Shown in pieces: positions 26,851-35,943 of a stretch of 64,000 nucleotides of DNA. Origin of the DNA: JBDTME01 sp964583795 (GTDB lineage Bacteria; Patescibacteriota; Microgenomatia; UBA1400; PJMF01); the NCBI GenBank assembly GCA_964583795.1, contig CAZOWX010000002.1:1-64000 (forward strand), given 5' to 3'. The notes under the pieces are model-generated. The model saw only the letters and a program-made list of their open reading frames with translations, made no database searches and was not told the DNA's origin. The translations under genes were made by a program, and so were the position numbers. Numbering within the stretch: position 1 is the stretch's first letter; every line of letters starts with the position of its first letter.

Positions 26851-26879
26851 ATTATACTACAAGCAAGGCTTCCTGTCTG
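26851..26879 (-). promoter_or_regulatory. Promoter of the pilin-like operon
   Basis: On the minus strand TATAAT (26851-26856) with a 17-nt spacer to CAGACA (26874-26879), a weak -35. Unlike many genes here, this operon has a leader of about 25 nt with an AAAGGTG ribosome-binding site. Confidence 0.6.
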
Positions 26880-27019
26880 GCAAGCAGTGAAGTTTTCCAC
26901 TTGAGGAAAAAGCTGCTTAGCTTTTTAAGCATCAAAGTCCCATGCCGCTACTTCGAACGAATCACTCTTGAGGAGACTTGCGCCACCCACCATTGAGTGT
27001 ATATAATTCTTCCTCACCT

Positions 27020-27571
27020 ATGAAACAATCTGTTATCGACCAAGACACTGCCTTGATTTCTGATCTAAAGTCGGGCATACCAGAAGCAGTCGAGGTGTGG
27101 TACCGCAAGTACCTCAGAACCGTTCAAGCTTTTATCAATACTAAAGTCGACAATAAAAAAGATGTCGAAGAAATTACTCGTGAAACTTTTTTAAACTGTC
27201 TTCGGGATTTGCCACTTTTTCTGGGAAAATCATCACTCAAAACCTGGATGTTTCGTATCGCCTCACATGAAGTTGCTGACTATTATCGGCGTCGTTATGC
27301 AAAAAAATTTATTCATGCAATCCCTTTGTCCACATATCTTTTTCATGAAGAACCAAAGCGCATGCACGAGACTTCCTCTTACGTAGTCGAGGTTCTCAAG
27401 CGCATGCGCAATGAGTACAAGCAATTAATTATTCTGAAATATGTTGATAACTTGTCTGTCAAAGAAATCGCTCTAAAAGTGAATAGATCAATTAAATCGG
27501 TCGAGTCAGATCTGTTTCGCGCTAGAAAGGAGTTTCGAGTACTATATCAAACTGTTAGCGCAAACAGGTAA
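27020..27571 (+). CDS. Sigma-70 family RNA polymerase sigma factor (ECF-like)
   Basis: 183 residues with region 2 (RKYLRTVQAFINTKVDNKKDVEEITRETF, ending WMFRIASHEVADYYRRR) and region 4 (QLIILKYVDNLSVKEIALKV ... SIKSVESDLFRARKEF). No regions 1 or 3, as in ECF sigma factors. The ATG at 27020 is 12 nt past a TATAAT at 27002-27007. Two small membrane protein genes follow on the same strand; a membrane-bound regulator of this sigma factor could be among them (inference). Confidence 0.85.
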   Translation: MKQSVIDQDTALISDLKSGIPEAVEVWYRKYLRTVQAFINTKVDNKKDVEEITRETFLNCLRDLPLFLGKSSLKTWMFRIASHEVADYYRRRYAKKFIHAIPLSTYLFHEEPKRMHETSSYVVEVLKRMRNEYKQLIILKYVDNLSVKEIALKVNRSIKSVESDLFRARKEFRVLYQTVSANR

Positions 27572-27648
27572 AATAGCTACAAGTTGCAAGCTTCAAGATA
27601 CAAGGCACTTGCCCCATCGGCAATAAGAAGCATAAAAAGAGGTTGTGA

Positions 27649-27954
27649 GTGCTGAAAAAAACTCTCAAACAAAAAAGCAAAATTATTGCACATATTTTGC
27701 AAAAGCTTCACTCGGCCACCAACACAACTATGAAAACAACGCATGAGCCATTTTTAAACGAGCTTCAACAAACAGCTCGCCGACAATCACGATTACAAAA
27801 CAACTCCGTTTTTCCAAAGTTTATGAATCCAGTCAATGCCTTTATTGGGGAAAAACCCTGGCAAACACTCGTATTGTCATCGTTTATTTTTTCATGGATT
27901 GTGTTTCTTTTTTGGTTTGAATTTTTTTATAATTTCGTGCACAATATAGTGTAG
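27649..27954 (+). CDS. Small one-helix membrane protein downstream of sigma factor
   Basis: 101 residues from a GTG start after AAGAGG. A basic soluble N-terminal ~70 residues and one C-terminal helix (TLVLSSFIFSWIVFLFWFEFF). No family recognised. Anti-sigma factors often combine a cytosolic domain and one helix after the sigma gene, but no zinc-binding HxxxCxxC is present, so this is only a possibility. Confidence 0.6.
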   Translation: MLKKTLKQKSKIIAHILQKLHSATNTTMKTTHEPFLNELQQTARRQSRLQNNSVFPKFMNPVNAFIGEKPWQTLVLSSFIFSWIVFLFWFEFFYNFVHNIV

Positions 27955-28024
27955 TTATTCACCCCACTGCTAGAAAAAAAGAGCTCAGAACTGCCCCGAG
28001 TCATGAGGAACGGGGAGTGTTAGT

Positions 28025-28336
28025 ATGGATAAAAGAACATTACTTACTTCAACTTTTTACAGCATCTTGCAAGCTTCGAGTGGTTTAATTCTCCATCCGT
28101 ATCAGACCATGCAACATTTGGTTGAAGACAGGATTTTTCTATGGCTGACGTTTTTACCGATCTATCTGGGGATATTGTTTTATAGCACTTGGTGGTTTTC
28201 ATTACAGTTTTTATTCCGCTACTTACCGTATCTGGGAGCTTGGGCTTTCTCGCTGATTTGGGGAAGTAGCTTTTTACTTTTCTGGCAAATTTTGCTGCTC
28301 TATTTATTTTTGCGGTTTTTCATGACGCTGCGATAA
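28025..28336 (+). CDS. Small hydrophobic membrane protein, hypothetical
   Basis: 103 residues with two or three membrane helices (FLWLTFLPIYLGILFYSTWWF and GAWAFSLIWGSSFLLFWQILLLYLF, each described in part). A GGGGAG lies upstream of the ATG. Same strand as the sigma factor and the preceding small membrane gene. Function unknown. Confidence 0.65.
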   Translation: MDKRTLLTSTFYSILQASSGLILHPYQTMQHLVEDRIFLWLTFLPIYLGILFYSTWWFSLQFLFRYLPYLGAWAFSLIWGSSFLLFWQILLLYLFLRFFMTLR

Positions 28337-28387
28337 AGAGTTTTCCTTGTTTCAATAATTTTGCGTGCTCGTGCAACAAGAAGGGCT

Positions 28388-28533
28388 CGTCATCCTTGAC
28401 TTGCTAACTAGACTATTTAAGCGAGCAAGTCAGATCGTGAAATTCTGGTCCCGCACTGCGGGACCAAAATTTCACGATCTGACTGAACTGATTTTGAAAG
28501 TGTATCAGTTCAGTCAAGGATGACGACTTTTTA
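28388..28533. repeat. Dispersed double-hairpin repeat, copy 1
   Basis: Outer arms CGTCATCCTTGAC (28388-28400) and GTCAAGGATGACG (28513-28525). Inside are a first hairpin centred on TCCCGCACTGCGGGA and a second with 12-bp arms GACTGAACTGAT/ATCAGTTCAGTC (28481-28492, 28504-28515) and loop TTTGAAAGTGT. It ends in GACGACTTTTTA, a tail shared with several other repeats. The gap 28337-28643 otherwise holds a short heptad-like stretch (ttcactgtccactattcac) before the next gene. Confidence 0.85.
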
Positions 28534-28643
28534 TTTTTTTTCTTTCAATACACATTGAACCACTTCACGATCCACAATCACCCCACTATTAACTGTTTCA
28601 CTGTCCACTATTCACTAGCACTGCCCTCCGCTATAATCACTCC

Positions 28644-29510
28644 ATGAATCTTCCCATCATCCTCGCTTTAGTCACCTTTATTGGCTGGGGGACAGGTGAT
28701 TTATTCACGGTGGTTGCGACTCGCAAAATTGGGGCACTACTGACCACTTTTTGGGTGTTTGCCTTTAGTTTTTTTCTCTCGTTGCTCGTTTTTCCTCTGG
28801 TGCCACATTCATTTGGAAGTATCACGCTGCCACTTCTAATGTTTAATATTTTTTTGGGGATCTTGCTTGTTTCCGGCAATGTACTGATTAGCGAAGCGTT
28901 CAGAATCTCGAGTGCTCCACTAGTTGGAATTATTATTCAAGCCTTTCCAGCAGTTGTGTTGGTGCTCTCTGCGCTCATTTTTCACGATGTCATCACTCCA
29001 ATTCAGATGGTGTTTACTGCAGTTATTTTCTGTGGTGTTTTTCTATGTAGCGTTGATCTGGGCAAGTTAAAACGAGCCGAAAAAATTCTTGACCGAGGAA
29101 CGACGTTGGCGCTGATTGCGATGGTATTTCTCTCAACTTTTTTCACTTTTTCTCGCATCCTAATTAACGCGTATGACTGGTTTCTTCCCAGTTTCATTGC
29201 TACAGCATGTTTCCCTATTATTTTGCTCTTTATTCATGTCAAAAAAGAGCAATTTACTTTTCCCAAAGAACTCCCTATTCTCGGGGCTACATTTATGATT
29301 GCATTACTGATTCGTTCCGGTGATTTTGCGCTTAACTGGGGCCTCTCGATACCTAGGGCCAGTAGCATTGTCGCGCCGATTGCTGGAGCAGCTCCAATCT
29401 TGTTTGTAATTACCTCATCAGTCATTTTTAAGGACAAACTCACTAAACAGCAAGTTGCCGGTATTGTCACCACCTTGATTGGGATTGTGTTGCTGACCAT
29501 GCAGCAGTGA
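28644..29510 (+). CDS. EamA/DMT-family transporter
   Basis: 288 residues, ten membrane helices in two five-helix repeats. TFIGWGTGDLFTVVATRKIG starts repeat 1 and the second repeat ends IFKDKLTKQQVAGIVTTLIGIVLL, the typical DMT closing signature. These carry metabolites across the inner membrane; the substrate is not predictable. TATAAT at 28632-28637 is 6 nt before the ATG (leaderless layout). Confidence 0.88.
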   Translation: MNLPIILALVTFIGWGTGDLFTVVATRKIGALLTTFWVFAFSFFLSLLVFPLVPHSFGSITLPLLMFNIFLGILLVSGNVLISEAFRISSAPLVGIIIQAFPAVVLVLSALIFHDVITPIQMVFTAVIFCGVFLCSVDLGKLKRAEKILDRGTTLALIAMVFLSTFFTFSRILINAYDWFLPSFIATACFPIILLFIHVKKEQFTFPKELPILGATFMIALLIRSGDFALNWGLSIPRASSIVAPIAGAAPILFVITSSVIFKDKLTKQQVAGIVTTLIGIVLLTMQQ

Positions 29511-29589
29511 GTCCTGCTACGATTAGCTCCAAGAAATAACAGCTCCTGAACGGTCTGACTCTCAACAGTCGCCAAACACTTCAGCTTAG

Positions 29590-29640
29590 CTGTCCGGTAG
29601 GCAGGGATGACGACTTTTTAGTTTTGTTGCTTTTGAAAAA
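29590..29640. repeat. Dispersed repeat tail (ggatgacgactttttag family)
   Basis: Ending of a GTCATCC/GGATGAC-type repeat with the conserved tail gacgactttttagttttgttgc. The same tail recurs at 28520, 39225, 59515, 59710, 59780 and 59895. Downstream at 29716-29755 is a heptad-like stretch related to those at 28583 and 41350. Confidence 0.7.
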
Positions 29641-29757
29641 TTTTAAGACCAATTTAACACTTGCTCGCGGTTTATAGTTCTTGAATTTTTGAGCTGGAAC
29701 ATGAAGCTTGTAACCCACTATTAACTGTTTCACTGTCCACTATTCACTACTTTTCCT

Positions 29758-30984
29758 TTGCATGATTTTGATCCATTTTTGCGACTATGTGAGTGTATGG
29801 TTGACTCTACGATTCAACTCCACAATGCTCCTGGTGACACAGCAGAGCAACAATTTCACCACCGCCAAAATCTAGTCAGACAAGGGTGGGATGATGTTGC
29901 GCTGGATTCACTGCTGCAAACTCGACTCGATATCGATCAAGTTAGCACAAAAAATTGTGAGAATATGATCGGCAGTGTTGAAGTCCCGGTAGGACTTGCT
30001 GGGCCAAGTACAGTTCAACTCGACAATCAAACAATGGAACTATGGATCCCCCTTGCCACCACAGAAGGCGCACTCGTGGCGAGTGTCAGTCGTGGAATGA
30101 AGTTACTCAGCCAAGCAGGAACAACAACAGTCATCACGCAAAAAAAAGGCATGTCACGTGCTCCAGTTTTTGAGTGCACCAATGGCAAAATAGCCCAAGA
30201 GTTTGCTGCGTGGTTGGACACTCAAACCCAGTTTTTTGCGCAGCAAGCAAGAGAGTCATCTTCACATCTCACTTATCTGAATCACACCGCGTTTATTCAA
30301 GGTCGAAGCGTCTTTGTCCGGTTTCACTTTGACACGAGTGAGGCCATGGGAATGAACATGATTACGATTGCTCTGGAAAAAATCATCGGAAAGTTATTCA
30401 GCACTTTTTCTGGAGTAAAACTACTGAGCATCTCTGGCAACGTCTGTACTGACAAAAAGCCTGCACATATTAACACGATCTTCGGACGCGGGTGGTGGGT
30501 GCAAGCGGAAAGTTTTATTCCCAAAGAGTTGATTGAACGATCACTGCACTCTGACGTGGAAACAATTTTAAAAGTTCACACGCAAAAAAACCTCGTTGGC
30601 GGTCATATTGCTGGATCTTTGGGTCAAAACGCACATATCGCCAACGTTGCCGCAGCGTTTTATCTGGCAACGGGCCAAGATCTCGCACACACCGTCAACG
30701 CAAGTTTGGGATCAACCACAATTGAATCGACCGCTGACGGGATCTACTGTGCGGTGACTTTACCGGAAGTTGATGTGGGAAGTGTTGGTGGTGGAACAGT
30801 GCTTCAGCCGCAATCACAAGCACGACAACTGATTTGCCAAGATAAAAATGTTGCGGTAAACTCGCAACTCTTAGCCGTCACGCTCAGCGTCGGTTGCTTA
30901 GCCGCAGAATTGTCACTACTTGGAGCGCTAGCAGCAAAACATTTGGGGCGCGCTCACAATCAACTGGGCAGGGGAATCAAATGA
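29758..30984 (+). CDS. Hydroxymethylglutaryl-CoA reductase (class I-like)
   Basis: 408 residues from a TTG; the ATG at 29797 is the alternative start. It reduces HMG-CoA to mevalonate. ENMIGSVEVPVGLAGP is the substrate-binding signature, with catalytic E103 (TTEGAL), K234 (TDKKPAHIN), D308 (GQD) and H400 (LGRAHN). SEAMGMNM is the cofactor-binding region and the layout is class I (archaeal/eukaryotic-like). First gene of the mevalonate cluster; its TGA overlaps the ATG of HMG-CoA synthase. Confidence 0.95.
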   Translation: MHDFDPFLRLCECMVDSTIQLHNAPGDTAEQQFHHRQNLVRQGWDDVALDSLLQTRLDIDQVSTKNCENMIGSVEVPVGLAGPSTVQLDNQTMELWIPLATTEGALVASVSRGMKLLSQAGTTTVITQKKGMSRAPVFECTNGKIAQEFAAWLDTQTQFFAQQARESSSHLTYLNHTAFIQGRSVFVRFHFDTSEAMGMNMITIALEKIIGKLFSTFSGVKLLSISGNVCTDKKPAHINTIFGRGWWVQAESFIPKELIERSLHSDVETILKVHTQKNLVGGHIAGSLGQNAHIANVAAAFYLATGQDLAHTVNASLGSTTIESTADGIYCAVTLPEVDVGSVGGGTVLQPQSQARQLICQDKNVAVNSQLLAVTLSVGCLAAELSLLGALAAKHLGRAHNQLGRGIK

Positions 30985-32024
30985 AATTTAGCAAACCAAT
31001 TGGCATTGTTTCGTATGGAGTCGCACTTCCGACTCTCTGCATTCAGACACATGAAATTGAAAAAGCCAACAATGCTCACGGAGTTGCGGCATCGCTTGGA
31101 ATTAAGTCAAAAACCGTTCCCGATAAAGATGAAGATACTGTGACGTTAAGCACTCGGGCCCTTTTTCAAGCGCTTGAGCGCACTTCTCCAGAAATCAAAG
31201 ACGAAATTGGAGCACTCTTTATCGGCAGTGAAAGTCACCCGTATGCCGTAAAACCCAGTGGTAGTATTGTGGCAAATGCATTGGGTTTGAATCCAAAGTT
31301 GTCACTGGCTGATCTACAATTCGCGTGTAAAGCCGGCACCCAATCACTACAAATCACCTTTAGTTATCTTGAGGCTGGATTAACCCAATCTGCTGTGGCC
31401 ATTGGCGCGGATACCGCCCAAGGAGCACCGGGAGATGCATTAGAGTACAGTGCAGCCGCTGGAGCAGCTGCTTTTATTTTGGGAACTGAGAATGTACTGG
31501 CAAAAGTGATCGCCTCGACCTCTATTGCAACAGACACTCCAGATTTTTGGCGTCGTCCCAAACAAAGTTATCCAAAACATGCCGGTCGATTTTCCGGTGA
31601 ACCGGCGTACATGACTCATATTATTGATAACACTCATCAGATTCTTGATGAAGTGAATATGGATATTAAAGACTTTGACTTGATTGTATTTCACACTCCC
31701 AATAAAAAATTCCCTCAAGCTGTAGCCAAAACACTCAATTGCACCAAAGAGCAACTGCAACATAGTTTAATTGTAGAAACGGTTGGCAATACCTATGCTG
31801 CGGCCAGTTTGATTGCTTTCGCAAACGTACTTGATCACGCGGGTGCAAATCAAAAGATTTTGGTCGTCTCATACGGATCGGGTTCTGGATCAGACGCATT
31901 TGTATTTGAAACCACAAATCATTTACCAAAGTCGCGAAAAAATTGGACGTCGCTCGTTTCAGATCAAATTGCAGCGCTTAAACCAATAGAATATCACCAG
32001 TACTTACAGCATTTGCATCATTAG
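30981..32024 (+). CDS. HMG-CoA synthase, archaeal type
   Basis: 347 residues; condenses acetoacetyl-CoA with acetyl-CoA. The catalytic Cys is C116 in LQFACKAGT; GEPAYMTHI and IVFHTPN hold the other conserved residues. The start ATG overlaps the HMGR stop (ATGA). The short form and neighbouring thiolase and DUF35 genes match the archaeal arrangement, in which the three proteins form a complex that channels acetoacetyl-CoA. Confidence 0.93.
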   Translation: MKFSKPIGIVSYGVALPTLCIQTHEIEKANNAHGVAASLGIKSKTVPDKDEDTVTLSTRALFQALERTSPEIKDEIGALFIGSESHPYAVKPSGSIVANALGLNPKLSLADLQFACKAGTQSLQITFSYLEAGLTQSAVAIGADTAQGAPGDALEYSAAAGAAAFILGTENVLAKVIASTSIATDTPDFWRRPKQSYPKHAGRFSGEPAYMTHIIDNTHQILDEVNMDIKDFDLIVFHTPNKKFPQAVAKTLNCTKEQLQHSLIVETVGNTYAAASLIAFANVLDHAGANQKILVVSYGSGSGSDAFVFETTNHLPKSRKNWTSLVSDQIAALKPIEYHQYLQHLHH

Positions 32025-32026
32025 CT

Positions 32027-33139
32027 ATGACAATCTCTATCATCGGCTCTAGCATTACTCAATTTGGCGAACTGTGGGATAAATCCCTAATTGATTTAGC
32101 CAAACAAGCAGTTGATGAATCACTCACTGATGCGAAGTTAGAACACGCTGACATTGAAGCAGTATTTGTGGCCAACATGAGCAGCCACGTCTTCGATGGC
32201 CAGGCACAACTCGGGGCTTTGGTTTCACAATTCTTTCCCCACTACCCAAGTGCTTTTCACTCTGAAGCATCGTGTGCTTCTGGAAGTATGGCTCTCTTGA
32301 GTGCTCAGTATGCACTGCTTTCTGGTCGCTATACAACGGTGATGGTTGTCGGAGTAGAAAAAATGACCGATGCTCCAAGCAGTGATGTCACTCAGATGCT
32401 GTCCGGTGCGGCAAAAAAATCAGAAGAAGAGGGGAGTACTTTTCCTGCCCTGTATGCTCTACTCGCGCAAATTCATATGAGCGAGTTTGGTACTTCACGC
32501 GAGATGTTAAGTGCTGTCGCTGTGCAAAATCATGAGCATGCATTTCAGAATCCTCATGCTCAATACCATAAACACTTAACACAAGAGATTGTTTCCAATA
32601 GCACACTCGTTGCACCACCACTACGGTTGCTTGACTGCTCGCCTATTACTGATGGTGCTTCAGCACTCATTCTTACCACCAAACCGGTAAAAAATGCAGT
32701 TCAAATCTTGGGCCGAGGTCATGGTCAGGACTCTCTTGATTTGGCATCTCGGGAAAAACTAACTACATTGCAAGCCACAGTTCGAGCCAGTCGCGAAGCA
32801 TTTTCTGAAGCGAAGCTCGATCATAAAAAAATTCAAGTCATTGAAGTGCACGATTGTTTTACCATTGCCCAACTGTTGGCACTCGAAGATTTGGGATTTT
32901 ATGAAAAAGGCAAAGCCGGAATCGCTACACTCAGTGGAAAAACCACTTTTGGTGGAGAGATCGTCGTTAATCCTTCCGGAGGATTAAAGGCCAGTGGTCA
33001 TCCGGTTGGCGCCACTGGTGTGAAACAAGTTGCCTATTTAACAAAATTAATACAGCAAGATCAGTTTCCGCTCGCTCTCGCCCATAATGTGGGTGGTAGC
33101 GGAGCAACCGCAATTGTGCACATCATTGGAAAGGTGTAA
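32027..33139 (+). CDS. Thiolase (acetyl-CoA C-acetyltransferase, archaeal type)
   Basis: 370 residues. ASCASGSMAL carries the nucleophile C83, IEVHDCFTIAQL the histidine segment, and GGLKASGHPVGATG with NVGGSGATA the second active-site Cys/His region of SCP2-like thiolases. It makes acetoacetyl-CoA for the adjacent HMG-CoA synthase. It starts 2 bp after the previous stop. Confidence 0.93.
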   Translation: MTISIIGSSITQFGELWDKSLIDLAKQAVDESLTDAKLEHADIEAVFVANMSSHVFDGQAQLGALVSQFFPHYPSAFHSEASCASGSMALLSAQYALLSGRYTTVMVVGVEKMTDAPSSDVTQMLSGAAKKSEEEGSTFPALYALLAQIHMSEFGTSREMLSAVAVQNHEHAFQNPHAQYHKHLTQEIVSNSTLVAPPLRLLDCSPITDGASALILTTKPVKNAVQILGRGHGQDSLDLASREKLTTLQATVRASREAFSEAKLDHKKIQVIEVHDCFTIAQLLALEDLGFYEKGKAGIATLSGKTTFGGEIVVNPSGGLKASGHPVGATGVKQVAYLTKLIQQDQFPLALAHNVGGSGATAIVHIIGKV

Positions 33140-33141
33140 CT

Positions 33142-33429
33142 ATGTATCCCTCACAGTACTGGCGCGAAAGCAAAAAATGGGCGTCTCTGATTGGTCAAAA
33201 AGGCAAAGTGTTGGCTGTCACTACGGTTCACACACCTCCTCCTGAATACGAGCAATACTCTCCGTATAACCTAGCTTTAGTTGAATTTAGCAATTTTCGC
33301 AAGCTGCTTCCCGTTCCTCCAGCGTACGAACTCTCAATGGGGCAAACAGTTGAAGTGGTGCTACGAAAAGGCGGCACAACCTCGGATGATGAAATCATTG
33401 CGTATCAATTAAAAGTTATTCCTGCCTAA
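33142..33429 (+). CDS. DUF35 OB-fold protein, lacking the zinc ribbon
   Basis: 95 residues, 2 bp after the thiolase gene. YWRESKKWASLIGQKGKV is followed by AVTTVHTPPPEYEQYSPYNLAL and VEFSNFRKL, the DUF35 OB-fold pattern. DUF35 proteins usually have an N-terminal CxxC...CxxC zinc ribbon; here there are no cysteines at all, so only the OB-fold remains. In archaea the DUF35 protein bridges thiolase and HMG-CoA synthase; the same role is inferred here from gene order. Confidence 0.85.
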   Translation: MYPSQYWRESKKWASLIGQKGKVLAVTTVHTPPPEYEQYSPYNLALVEFSNFRKLLPVPPAYELSMGQTVEVVLRKGGTTSDDEIIAYQLKVIPA

Positions 33430-33434
33430 ACTTC

Positions 33435-34067
33435 ATGAACACCGCAGACCTCGTCACTTTAGTGGATGAAAGCGATCAAGTCATTGGATCGATGGATAAA
33501 GTTGAGGCCCACAAAGGGACAGCAATCCGACATCGAGCAATTAGCGTGTATTTATTTCAACAAAGAGATGACGGCGAATACCTGCTCATTCAGCAACGCA
33601 GTACCAAAAAAATTCTCGGTAGCCTGCAGTGGGCGAACACCGTTTGCGGAAATGTTTGGCCAAATGAAAGTTATCATCAATGTGCAATGCGACGATTGTC
33701 GGTAGAGCTGGGAATTACTTCAGTAAACATTACGCCTATTCATAAGTTTGAGTATCACCTACAGTGTAGTGAACAATTCAGCGAATGGGAAATCGATCAA
33801 GTATTTGCAGGATGGTACGATGATGCAGTGACCGCAAATCCAGATGAAGTAAGAGACTTTGTTTGGGTGAAGTGGGAGGATTTAATAAACAAAAACAAGA
33901 ATACACCATTTGATCATTCCCCCTTTAGAAGTAAAACAATTGAGATAACAAACCCAACAACACAACAACTCAACAACACAACAACGCTTCAGCTGAGTCC
34001 TTGGTTCGTCCACATGCTTGATGATACCCAATTAGTTAACAAGCTAAATTCATTTGTAAACCAATGA
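33435..34067 (+). CDS. idi: Isopentenyl-diphosphate isomerase, type I
   Basis: 210 residues, Nudix fold. NTVCGNVWPNESYHQCAMRR has the active-site Cys and metal ligands, and SEWEIDQVFAG the catalytic Glu. It interconverts IPP and DMAPP. About 15 residues near the C-terminus (NPTTQQLNNTTTLQ) are encoded by caacaac-type heptads and look like a repeat insertion. The TGA overlaps the ATG of mevalonate kinase. Confidence 0.9.
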   Translation: MNTADLVTLVDESDQVIGSMDKVEAHKGTAIRHRAISVYLFQQRDDGEYLLIQQRSTKKILGSLQWANTVCGNVWPNESYHQCAMRRLSVELGITSVNITPIHKFEYHLQCSEQFSEWEIDQVFAGWYDDAVTANPDEVRDFVWVKWEDLINKNKNTPFDHSPFRSKTIEITNPTTQQLNNTTTLQLSPWFVHMLDDTQLVNKLNSFVNQ

Positions 34068-34951
34068 CCACAACGGCTTCATCACCAGCAAAAGTCATTT
34101 TATTTGGCGAGCATGCTGTGGTACACGGGCATCCTGCTGTCGTTGCTACACTTGGACTCAAGGTGAATGCCACAGTAGAAGATTCAACATCTTCATCTCA
34201 ATATTCTGAATTTATACAAAATATTTTGAGAATATTTGAACAAAAGTATCAACGCTCAACGAACAATCTTAAAGTAACAATTCACAGCGAAGTACCCATT
34301 GGTGGTCACCTCGGATCATCGGCGGCAACTGCGAACGCTTTGTTTCAAGCTCTTTTACAACATTTCGAAATTTCGTTTACACAAAATCAGTTGCTCGATT
34401 TAGTCTATAAAAGTGAGCAGTTTGCTCATGGAAACCCCAGTGGCATTGATCCAACTGTAGTTGTTTATGGTGGAATTTTAGCATTTCAAAAAAAAGATGG
34501 TGAACTTACATTTTCACACATTCACACAACCGCTTTTCAAAACACACCATTTTTCCTTGTCCAATCCGGAACGCCAAAAGAAAATACCAAGGAAATGGTC
34601 GCAAAAGTACAAGCACTGATTGATGCTAATGAAGAGAAAAAACAGGTATTAGAAAAGATCGGACAACTGTCGCAAGCTGTCACCCTTGATCTAAGACACA
34701 ATAATTTCAACCCTATTTTCATAACCCAAAATGAACGACTACTTGAAAAAATCGAGGTTGTCGGTAAAAAAGCGCAATCAATGATCAGTCAAATTGAACT
34801 AATTGGGGGTTTTGCAAAAGTAACCGGCGGGGGTGGTTATCAAGAGGGAAGCGGGATGCTTCTCGCCCATCATCCCCAACCAGAAATTCTGCGAAACTTT
34901 TTGCAAACAAACAATTGGGAATTTTTTGATGTGAATCTAGGAGAACTATGA
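34064..34951 (+). CDS. mvk: Mevalonate kinase (GHMP family)
   Basis: 295 residues. KVILFGEHAVVHGHPAVV is the GHMP N-terminal motif, GGHLGSSAATANAL the phosphate-binding loop, and GNPSGIDPTVVVYGG the typical mevalonate-kinase motif 3 with its Asp. VTGGGGYQEGS is the C-terminal glycine loop. It phosphorylates mevalonate. Overlaps by 4 bp with both neighbouring genes, so it is clearly within one operon. Confidence 0.9.
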   Translation: MTTTASSPAKVILFGEHAVVHGHPAVVATLGLKVNATVEDSTSSSQYSEFIQNILRIFEQKYQRSTNNLKVTIHSEVPIGGHLGSSAATANALFQALLQHFEISFTQNQLLDLVYKSEQFAHGNPSGIDPTVVVYGGILAFQKKDGELTFSHIHTTAFQNTPFFLVQSGTPKENTKEMVAKVQALIDANEEKKQVLEKIGQLSQAVTLDLRHNNFNPIFITQNERLLEKIEVVGKKAQSMISQIELIGGFAKVTGGGGYQEGSGMLLAHHPQPEILRNFLQTNNWEFFDVNLGEL

Positions 34952-35919
34952 ACAACGTTACTGTATCCGCACCTGGCAAGCTATTACTTTACGGCGACCA
35001 CTCTGTGGTGCACGGACATCCCTGTATCGTCACCGCTGTCGATCAGCGAATGTACGTTACCGTTCAAGAAAGCGCTAAGAGACAACTTTGCGTCATTGCT
35101 CCAGATGTTGACACACAAAAATACGAAAAAGCAATTGCGCAACTAGGAGAAGGGACTACTCCAAAGTCGGTTGCTTTTATCGAACATTGTTACAAGCGGT
35201 TTTTAGAAAAACATCCACAATCAACAGGGATCGTAGTTACTACCAAAAGTGATTTTTCGTCACTGTTTGGGTTTGGTTCCAGTAGTGCAGTGACAGTCGC
35301 GTTTGCGAAAGCGCTAAGCACACTTTACTCTGTTACACTCTCAAATAAAGAGTTATTTGATCTTTGCTATAGCGCTGTCATTGACGTCCAAGGAGTTGGC
35401 TCCGGGTTTGACATTGCCGTCGCAATCTGGGGTGGAACAATTTACTATGTCAGTCCAGCAAAAACTGTCGAGTCAGTGAATTGTCCTGATTTACCGCTCA
35501 TTGTTGGATACACGGGTGTAAAAGCCGATACGCCAACGCTCATTCGGCAAGTTGCGCAACAAAAAGAAAAACATCCTGAAGAAGTTGAACACATCTTTCA
35601 AAGCATCACTCAAATTGTTGATCAATCCAAAGTATGCTTAGAAAAACAAGACTGGCACAAAGCAGGAAAACTCTTGACAGAGAATCAGCAACTGTTGCGA
35701 AAACTGCATGTGAGTAGTACAGTCCTAGACAATTTAATCAATGCTGCCAATCTAGCCGGAGCGTACGGAGCAAAGCTCTCGGGTGCTGGCGGTGGAGACT
35801 GTATGATTGCTTTTTGCGATGCCGCTCATCACATGAGAGTGATTGAAGCCATCCAGAAAGCCGGTGGCACTCACATGAGTGTGAGTACCAATGCAACGGG
35901 GGTAAGGATTGAGAAATAA
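34948..35919 (+). CDS. GHMP kinase, probable phosphomevalonate kinase
   Basis: 323 residues. KLLLYGDHSVVHGHPCIV, SSLFGFGSSSAVTVAFAKAL and LSGAGGGDCMIAF are GHMP motifs. GVGSGFDIAVAIWGGTIYY resembles the GSGFD motif of ERG8-type phosphomevalonate kinases, different from the GNPSG of the first kinase. Given MVK and MVD on either side, the missing step would be phosphomevalonate kinase (inference); a second mevalonate kinase cannot be excluded. Confidence 0.8.
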   Translation: MNNVTVSAPGKLLLYGDHSVVHGHPCIVTAVDQRMYVTVQESAKRQLCVIAPDVDTQKYEKAIAQLGEGTTPKSVAFIEHCYKRFLEKHPQSTGIVVTTKSDFSSLFGFGSSSAVTVAFAKALSTLYSVTLSNKELFDLCYSAVIDVQGVGSGFDIAVAIWGGTIYYVSPAKTVESVNCPDLPLIVGYTGVKADTPTLIRQVAQQKEKHPEEVEHIFQSITQIVDQSKVCLEKQDWHKAGKLLTENQQLLRKLHVSSTVLDNLINAANLAGAYGAKLSGAGGGDCMIAFCDAAHHMRVIEAIQKAGGTHMSVSTNATGVRIEK

Positions 35920-35943
35920 AAAAATAAATTACTTTAAATAATA

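Noticed and set aside
30894..30980. 29-residue extension of HMG-CoA synthase into HMGR
   Set aside because: The ATGA overlap at 30981 is the usual coupling and the family begins there.
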